A DNA stretch of 16,663 bases from CAZGQY01 sp964528035 (lineage in GTDB: Bacteria > Pseudomonadota > Gammaproteobacteria > Methylococcales > UBA1147): assembly GCA_964528035.1 (NCBI GenBank), contig CAZGQY010000087.1, positions 1 to 16,663 of the forward strand, given 5' to 3'. The translations under genes and the position numbers were made by a program. Shown here one piece after another: positions 13,355 to 16,663 of this stretch (the first letter of the stretch is position 1; each line of letters starts with the position of its first letter). The notes below the pieces were generated by a model, which saw only the letters and a program-made list of their open reading frames with translations, was not told the origin of the DNA and did no database searches.

Positions 13355-13965
13355 TCAACGTAGCGGAAAAATTGATTGTCCATCAACAGGTATTGAAAGC
13401 ATGTTCATTGTGTCCGGATATGGTAGGGCCAGTGGTTACCGGCCAGCCTGTTGAATCAAGAATAGTCCTTGTTGGACAGGCACCGGGTGCTAAAGAAGGT
13501 GAATTTGCCAGGCCCTTCGCCTGGACAGCCGGAAAAACTCTTTTTAAATGGTTCAATGAAATTGGACTGGATGAACAATTTTTCAGAAGCCGGGTTTATA
13601 TGGCTGCAGTGTGTCGATGTTTTCCAGGAAAAAACCCAAAAGGTGGGGATCGTGTGCCTACAGAGCGTGAAATTCAAAACTGCTCGGTGTGGATGGAATC
13701 AGAACTGGATTTACTGGAGCCGGATCTGCTCATACCGGTGGGTAAGTTAGCGATCAAACAGTTGTTGACTTTTGACAAGCTAAAACAGGTGGTCGGAACA
13801 AAACAGCGGATCATTCGTAACAATCGTGATATAGATATCATACCTTTGCCACATCCCTCTGGTGCATCAACCTGGCATCGAATGGAGCCTGGAAAATCAT
13901 TGCTGAAAAAGGCATTGCGGCTGATTCAAGAGCATCCAGCGTGGTTAGATGTGTGTGGAAATTAG
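13351..13965 (+). CDS. Uracil-DNA glycosylase family protein with Fe-S cysteines
   Basis: A 204-residue member of the uracil-DNA glycosylase superfamily, nearest to the Fe-S (family 4/5-like) branch. Four cysteines fit a cluster: Cys18 and Cys21 (KACSLCP), Cys88 or Cys90 (AAVCRCFPG) and Cys111 (EIQNCSVW). Motif A is VGQAPGAKEGEFARPFAWTAGKTLF (41-65), where family 4 has GEAPGxxE...RPFVGxAGxLL: Gln43 replaces the first Glu, Glu49 is kept and Trp58 replaces a Gly. The second motif is PLPHPSGAS (165-173). The expected role is removal of uracil or a related base from DNA, but motif changes leave the substrate open. It is translationally coupled (ATGA overlap) to the reductase before it, an unexpected metabolic partner. 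Ends before convergent recQ-like gene. Confidence 0.86.
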   Translation: MINVAEKLIVHQQVLKACSLCPDMVGPVVTGQPVESRIVLVGQAPGAKEGEFARPFAWTAGKTLFKWFNEIGLDEQFFRSRVYMAAVCRCFPGKNPKGGDRVPTEREIQNCSVWMESELDLLEPDLLIPVGKLAIKQLLTFDKLKQVVGTKQRIIRNNRDIDIIPLPHPSGASTWHRMEPGKSLLKKALRLIQEHPAWLDVCGN

Positions 13966-14127
13966 CTGATTTATTCGGTGACTGTTCCTCTGAAAGCACG
14001 TAAGCTTGGTTGTTCTGGCTTCTTGCAACAGAGGTGATGCAGCAGAGCTTAGATGGACATACTCGTGTGTCCGAAATAATCAATCGCTAGCATCTTAACC
14101 ACGAAACATGCTGAATAGACATAATCC

Positions 14128-16071
14128 CTACCCTAAACTCTTCCCATCAAGAAATCGCCCTGCCCATGCCAGCACCTGCTGAAAAGGTATTTCACTTAAA
14201 GTGCCAAACAATGCTTCGTTTTTGAATTTTCCACGGCTTAATACTGGTGACGGGATGCCGCAAAGAAAACGGGCTAAGGGGCGTGGGGATTTTAAAATTG
14301 TATGGGAGTGGGTGTTTTGGGAAAGAAAGATGCTTATTTTTTCTCCGATAGATTCCGGTATGTTGTGTTTGACGCGTTCGGTTAACTGTACTTTGCCCTG
14401 TAAACACCAGGAGCAATGACCGCAAGGTTGTTTGAGTTGTTCGCTAAAATGTTTGGCAAGTTGAGCTGTTTGGCAAGTATCACTGTTTATTAATTCCAAT
14501 ACCTGATGCAGTCGGTTAATTTCTGCTGTTTCTCTTTTTCGCATACGTTGAAATAATTGTTCAGACAGGCTTTTAAAGTTATCAGGTTTTTTGATCTGTC
14601 GGTATCGATGTCTGACACCAGCAACTTTAACCTCCAGCATGTCTTTTTCAGCCAACCAGTCCAGAGCACGAATAATTCGATTTCTGTCGCTTTGCAGCGC
14701 TGTTGCCGCTGTTGACGGGTCGAGGTTAAACCAGATTTTGGCTTTGCTCGCTTGTTTAAACAGGCCAGTCAGAAATTGTTTGCGGTCGCCCTCGAATTGA
14801 TTGAGAATTTCTGTTGAAGTCATCAAGGGTTTGAAACTGTAGTTTTGATAAAATGGTGTGCCTCCTTGCAAATAATCGTCCAGTTCCAGGTATGTGAGTA
14901 AGGTGCGTAATACCAGAGGTCGTATATCAGTCTCATGAGAAAGCCCGTAAAGATCGATTTCAAGTTGCGCATCGCCAGTAAAAATATTCTCGATTAAGCA
15001 CAGCACTGCTTGCAGATCTGGTGTGTCGCCGTAGACAAAGTTTTCGAGTATCGTCAAATCGTCTGTGCAGGCTAGAATATGACAGACTGAAGACAGGTTA
15101 TCACGCCCTGCTCTGCCAATTTCCTGAGCGTAGTTTTCCAGACTTTTTGGTAAATTGTAATGGTAGATATAGCGGATATTCGCCTTGTCGACACCCATTC
15201 CGAAAGCAATGGTCGCAACTACGATCCCTTGCTCTGATGCCATGAACCATTCTTGAATCTGGCTGCGCTTTTCGTCCTTCATGCCCGCATGATAGGCTTT
15301 GCTCGGCAGACCACCCCCCTGTAAATATTCTGCCAGATCCTCAGCGGTTTGCTGCAAAGTCACGTAAATAATTGTAGCGCCGGATGCTTCTTTATTCAGG
15401 CTGTCGAGTAATACCTGGTTTCTATCATGGAAACTGACCGGTGTAATCCGCAAGTTTAAATTTTCTCGATAGAAGCCCGTTCGTACCGCATGTTGATCGG
15501 CTATATCAAAACTATGCTGAATGTCGCTAAGTACCTGGTCTGTGGCGGTGGCGGTCAGAGCCAATATGCGTTCTGCATGGAAGTCGTGGGCGAATCCGAC
15601 CAGTTTTAGATAATCGGGACGGAAATTATGCCCCCATTCGGATATACAATGTGCTTCATCTACAGCGAATAAAGAAATATGCAAAGGACGTATGGTTTCG
15701 CGAAAACGTTCATTGTTAAAACGTTCGGGAGCAACGTAGAGTATTTTTAAATGCCCTTCTCGAAGTTGATTGATAACGTGACGATAGTCCTCTGCAGTTA
15801 GTGAGGAATCCAATCTTTGGGCGCAAATTCCCTTCAAGCTTAAAGCGTCGATCTGGTCTTTCATTAAAGCAATGAGGGGTGAGACGATCAAAGTAATGCC
15901 TGGTAGAAGTAGTGCCGGAAGCTGATAACATAATGATTTTCCGCCGCCAGTTGGGAAAACAGCGGCAGCTGAATGGCCATCTAACAGGCTATTTATGACT
16001 TGATATTGACCGTCGCGAAATTCTTGAAAGCCAAATGTATTTTGTAAGGTTTTATAGATATGATCTTTCAT
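14128..16071 (-). CDS. RecQ-family ATP-dependent DNA helicase
   Basis: A 647-residue superfamily 2 helicase. The motifs run in order: motif 0 FGFQEFRDGQYQVI (13-26), Walker A FPTGGGKS (39-46), SPLIALMKDQ (64-73), DEAH at 138-141 followed by the RecQ aromatic loop CISEWGHNFRPDY (142-154), motif III ALTATAT (171-177), motif V VVATIAFGMGVDK (284-296) and motif VI QEIGRAGRDN (316-325). The RecQ zinc-binding cysteines are Cys533, Cys550, Cys553 and Cys556. The C-terminus lacks a recognisable HRDC domain; it ends with a segment (LARFLCGIPSPVLSRGKFKNEALFGTL) typical of a RecQ-like subfamily found in proteobacteria. It unwinds DNA 3' to 5' in recombination and fork repair. It is distinct in domain makeup from E. 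coli RecQ, so the symbol is withheld. Confidence 0.93.
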   Translation of the reverse strand: MKDHIYKTLQNTFGFQEFRDGQYQVINSLLDGHSAAAVFPTGGGKSLCYQLPALLLPGITLIVSPLIALMKDQIDALSLKGICAQRLDSSLTAEDYRHVINQLREGHLKILYVAPERFNNERFRETIRPLHISLFAVDEAHCISEWGHNFRPDYLKLVGFAHDFHAERILALTATATDQVLSDIQHSFDIADQHAVRTGFYRENLNLRITPVSFHDRNQVLLDSLNKEASGATIIYVTLQQTAEDLAEYLQGGGLPSKAYHAGMKDEKRSQIQEWFMASEQGIVVATIAFGMGVDKANIRYIYHYNLPKSLENYAQEIGRAGRDNLSSVCHILACTDDLTILENFVYGDTPDLQAVLCLIENIFTGDAQLEIDLYGLSHETDIRPLVLRTLLTYLELDDYLQGGTPFYQNYSFKPLMTSTEILNQFEGDRKQFLTGLFKQASKAKIWFNLDPSTAATALQSDRNRIIRALDWLAEKDMLEVKVAGVRHRYRQIKKPDNFKSLSEQLFQRMRKRETAEINRLHQVLELINSDTCQTAQLAKHFSEQLKQPCGHCSWCLQGKVQLTERVKHNIPESIGEKISIFLSQNTHSHTILKSPRPLARFLCGIPSPVLSRGKFKNEALFGTLSEIPFQQVLAWAGRFLDGKSLG

Positions 16072-16271
16072 TGCTACCCTACCCTTTTCGATTTTTTAAA
16101 AAATGTCCGATTACTTTTCGGTTGATTCAGATTGTATGGTGAGTTCGATAAACTTAGCTTTCGGTCACCGCAATATCTATACCGGTGTTCTATTTGTTTC
16201 AGAGTTGGGTGTATTCATAATCGGTATGGCCTTGCGAATCAATACATATCGCCAGTTCGGATGATTATTCT
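16072..16271 (+). other. Promoter-side region of the helicase gene with a doubtful 53-residue frame
   Basis: This gap holds the upstream region of the helicase gene (minus strand). A plus-strand frame from ATG 16103 to TGA 16264 encodes 53 residues with a hydrophobic middle (IYTGVLFVSELGVFIIGMAL). It has no good ribosome binding site and no recognised family. It may be chance. Confidence 0.25.
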
Positions 16272-16592
16272 GTGAAGTTGGTTACAAAACCTGCTTTTCC
16301 GCAGCAGCTAAGTCGGTTGCCAGGCGATCTACGGTATGGCTATTTGAGGATGGATGTGTTGACAGGGAACTTGGTTTTATATGCCGTTGTCGAATTCAGT
16401 GGGCTAACCGGATTCCGGAGCTTTGTATTCCAGTCGGATTCTTGCTACCTGGATTTTAATGCATTAATAACTCTTGGATGGCATCGATACCGGTCTGAGC
16501 GCAGGATTCGTCCTGGTCGTTGCAGTAGCCCCAGCTGGCGGTCTGCGCGGCGTGCAGGAGCACGAGGAGGCTCGCGAACCGCTGCCTCGTGA
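16272..16592 (+). CDS. Doubtful open frame running into foreign-looking DNA
   Basis: A GTG-started frame of 106 codons. Its first ~75 residues (KLVTKPAFPQQLSRLPGDLRYGYLR, then VLYAVVEFSGLTGFRSFVF) have ordinary composition but match no family I know. From about residue 76 the frame runs through the GC-rich terminal segment and becomes Arg/Ser/Gly/Ala-rich (RSERRIRPGRCSSPSWRSARR), the look of an unselected frame in GC-rich DNA. If the junction near 16490 is an assembly chimera, the true gene, if any, would be only its first part, cut by the join. No ribosome binding site is evident. Confidence 0.2.
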   Translation: MKLVTKPAFPQQLSRLPGDLRYGYLRMDVLTGNLVLYAVVEFSGLTGFRSFVFQSDSCYLDFNALITLGWHRYRSERRIRPGRCSSPSWRSARRAGARGGSRTAAS

Positions 16593-16599
16593 TCACCAT
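16456..16599 (-). CDS. Partial secreted Cys-rich (ShK-like) frame in GC-rich terminal segment
   Basis: On the minus strand, ATG 16599 opens a frame of 47 residues. Residues 1-24 look like a signal peptide: basic MVITRQR, then hydrophobic FASLLVLLHAA, then QTASWG. They are followed by YCNDQDESCA, which resembles the start of ShK-type domains (C-x-D-x-x-x-x-C-A-x-W-A-x-x-G-E-C) common in secreted and prolyl-hydroxylase-linked proteins of plants and microalgae. The expected W-A-x-x-G-E-C continuation is missing: the frame passes at about 16490 into ordinary bacterial-composition DNA (QTGIDAIQELLMH) and stops. This suggests the reading frame is cut by a join or an exon boundary. Bases 16600-16663 are also GC-rich and contain no in-frame stop that I could find near the ATG. 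Confidence 0.35.
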   Translation of the reverse strand: MVITRQRFASLLVLLHAAQTASWGYCNDQDESCAQTGIDAIQELLMH

Positions 16600-16663
16600 G
16601 ACGGCGCTTCCGCACGGGCGGCGCCGTGAGCTCGCCCTTTTTCCACGGCTGCGTCGCCGCCTC
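16493..16663. other. GC-rich terminal segment, probable chimeric or foreign DNA
   Basis: From about 16493 the sequence changes abruptly from mid-GC to roughly two-thirds G+C by eye (for example GGCGGTCTGCGCGGCGTG). Nothing else in the window has this composition. With the eukaryote-like secreted frame inside it, a metagenome assembly chimera is the simplest explanation. Confidence 0.6.

Noticed and set aside
13838..14083. 81-codon minus-strand frame overlapping the end of the glycosylase gene
   Set aside because: It overlaps a well-supported gene for half its length, has no ribosome binding site or family resemblance, and looks like an antisense shadow.
13966..14127. Short inverted segments (CCTCTG...CAGAGG and GGACA...TGTCC) as a possible attC-like site or small RNA
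   Set aside because: The stems are only 5-6 bp, no integron core sites or integrase are present, and no promoter or T-run supports an RNA gene.

Overview
The window looks like chromosomal DNA from a gammaproteobacterium of moderate GC. The basis is UbiK next to a ComM/YifB ATPase, the comM–ubiK–glnK–amtB order known from Pseudomonas-type genomes, and a RecQ-family helicase. No rRNA, tRNA, CRISPR array or prophage was seen. The last ~165 bases are strikingly GC-rich and look foreign, probably a chimeric join.

Layout. (1) 63-2322: housekeeping and accessory genes on the minus strand: a DUF2461 protein, a glutathione S-transferase, and a decayed VapBC-type toxin-antitoxin pair. Its antitoxin carries a nonsense codon and a frameshift, and its PIN toxin has Lys where the family has a catalytic Glu. 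(2) 2385-5020: an AT-rich accessory block bounded by a perfect 17-bp inverted repeat (GGGGTCAGTACC core), with a 24-bp palindrome of the related GGTCAGTA half-site inside. It holds a lone lipoprotein, a small operon of two lipoproteins and a zinc-ribbon protein, and a multi-pass membrane protein resembling the prokaryotic YEATS-associated membrane family. (3) 5090-6454: an intact RHH antitoxin / PIN toxin pair followed after 11 bases by a REP-associated (Y1, IS200-like) tyrosine transposase. That transposase is a candidate for having spread the GGTCAGTA repeats.

(4) 6543-12421: the core block. comM and ubiK run leftward. Rightward are two tandem glnK-amtB units, each a PII signal protein followed by an ammonium channel. 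The first has a good sigma-54 promoter and an upstream NtrC-like dyad. A strong UUCG-loop terminator separates the units, so the second is probably expressed from its own, unrecognised promoter. PII proteins sense energy, 2-oxoglutarate and glutamine status and block AmtB when nitrogen is plentiful, so each unit encodes a sensor and its target. (5) 12497-16071: a 3-hydroxyisobutyrate-dehydrogenase-family reductase translationally coupled (ATGA) to an Fe-S uracil-DNA-glycosylase-family protein, facing a RecQ-family helicase on the minus strand.

(6) 16072-16663: no confidently recognised gene. The final GC-rich part encodes, on the minus strand, a signal-peptide-like start followed by a Cys-rich CNDQDESCA stretch reminiscent of eukaryotic (algal) ShK-type domains. 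The most striking accessory features are the repeat-bounded block with its transposase neighbour and the doubly decayed toxin-antitoxin locus.
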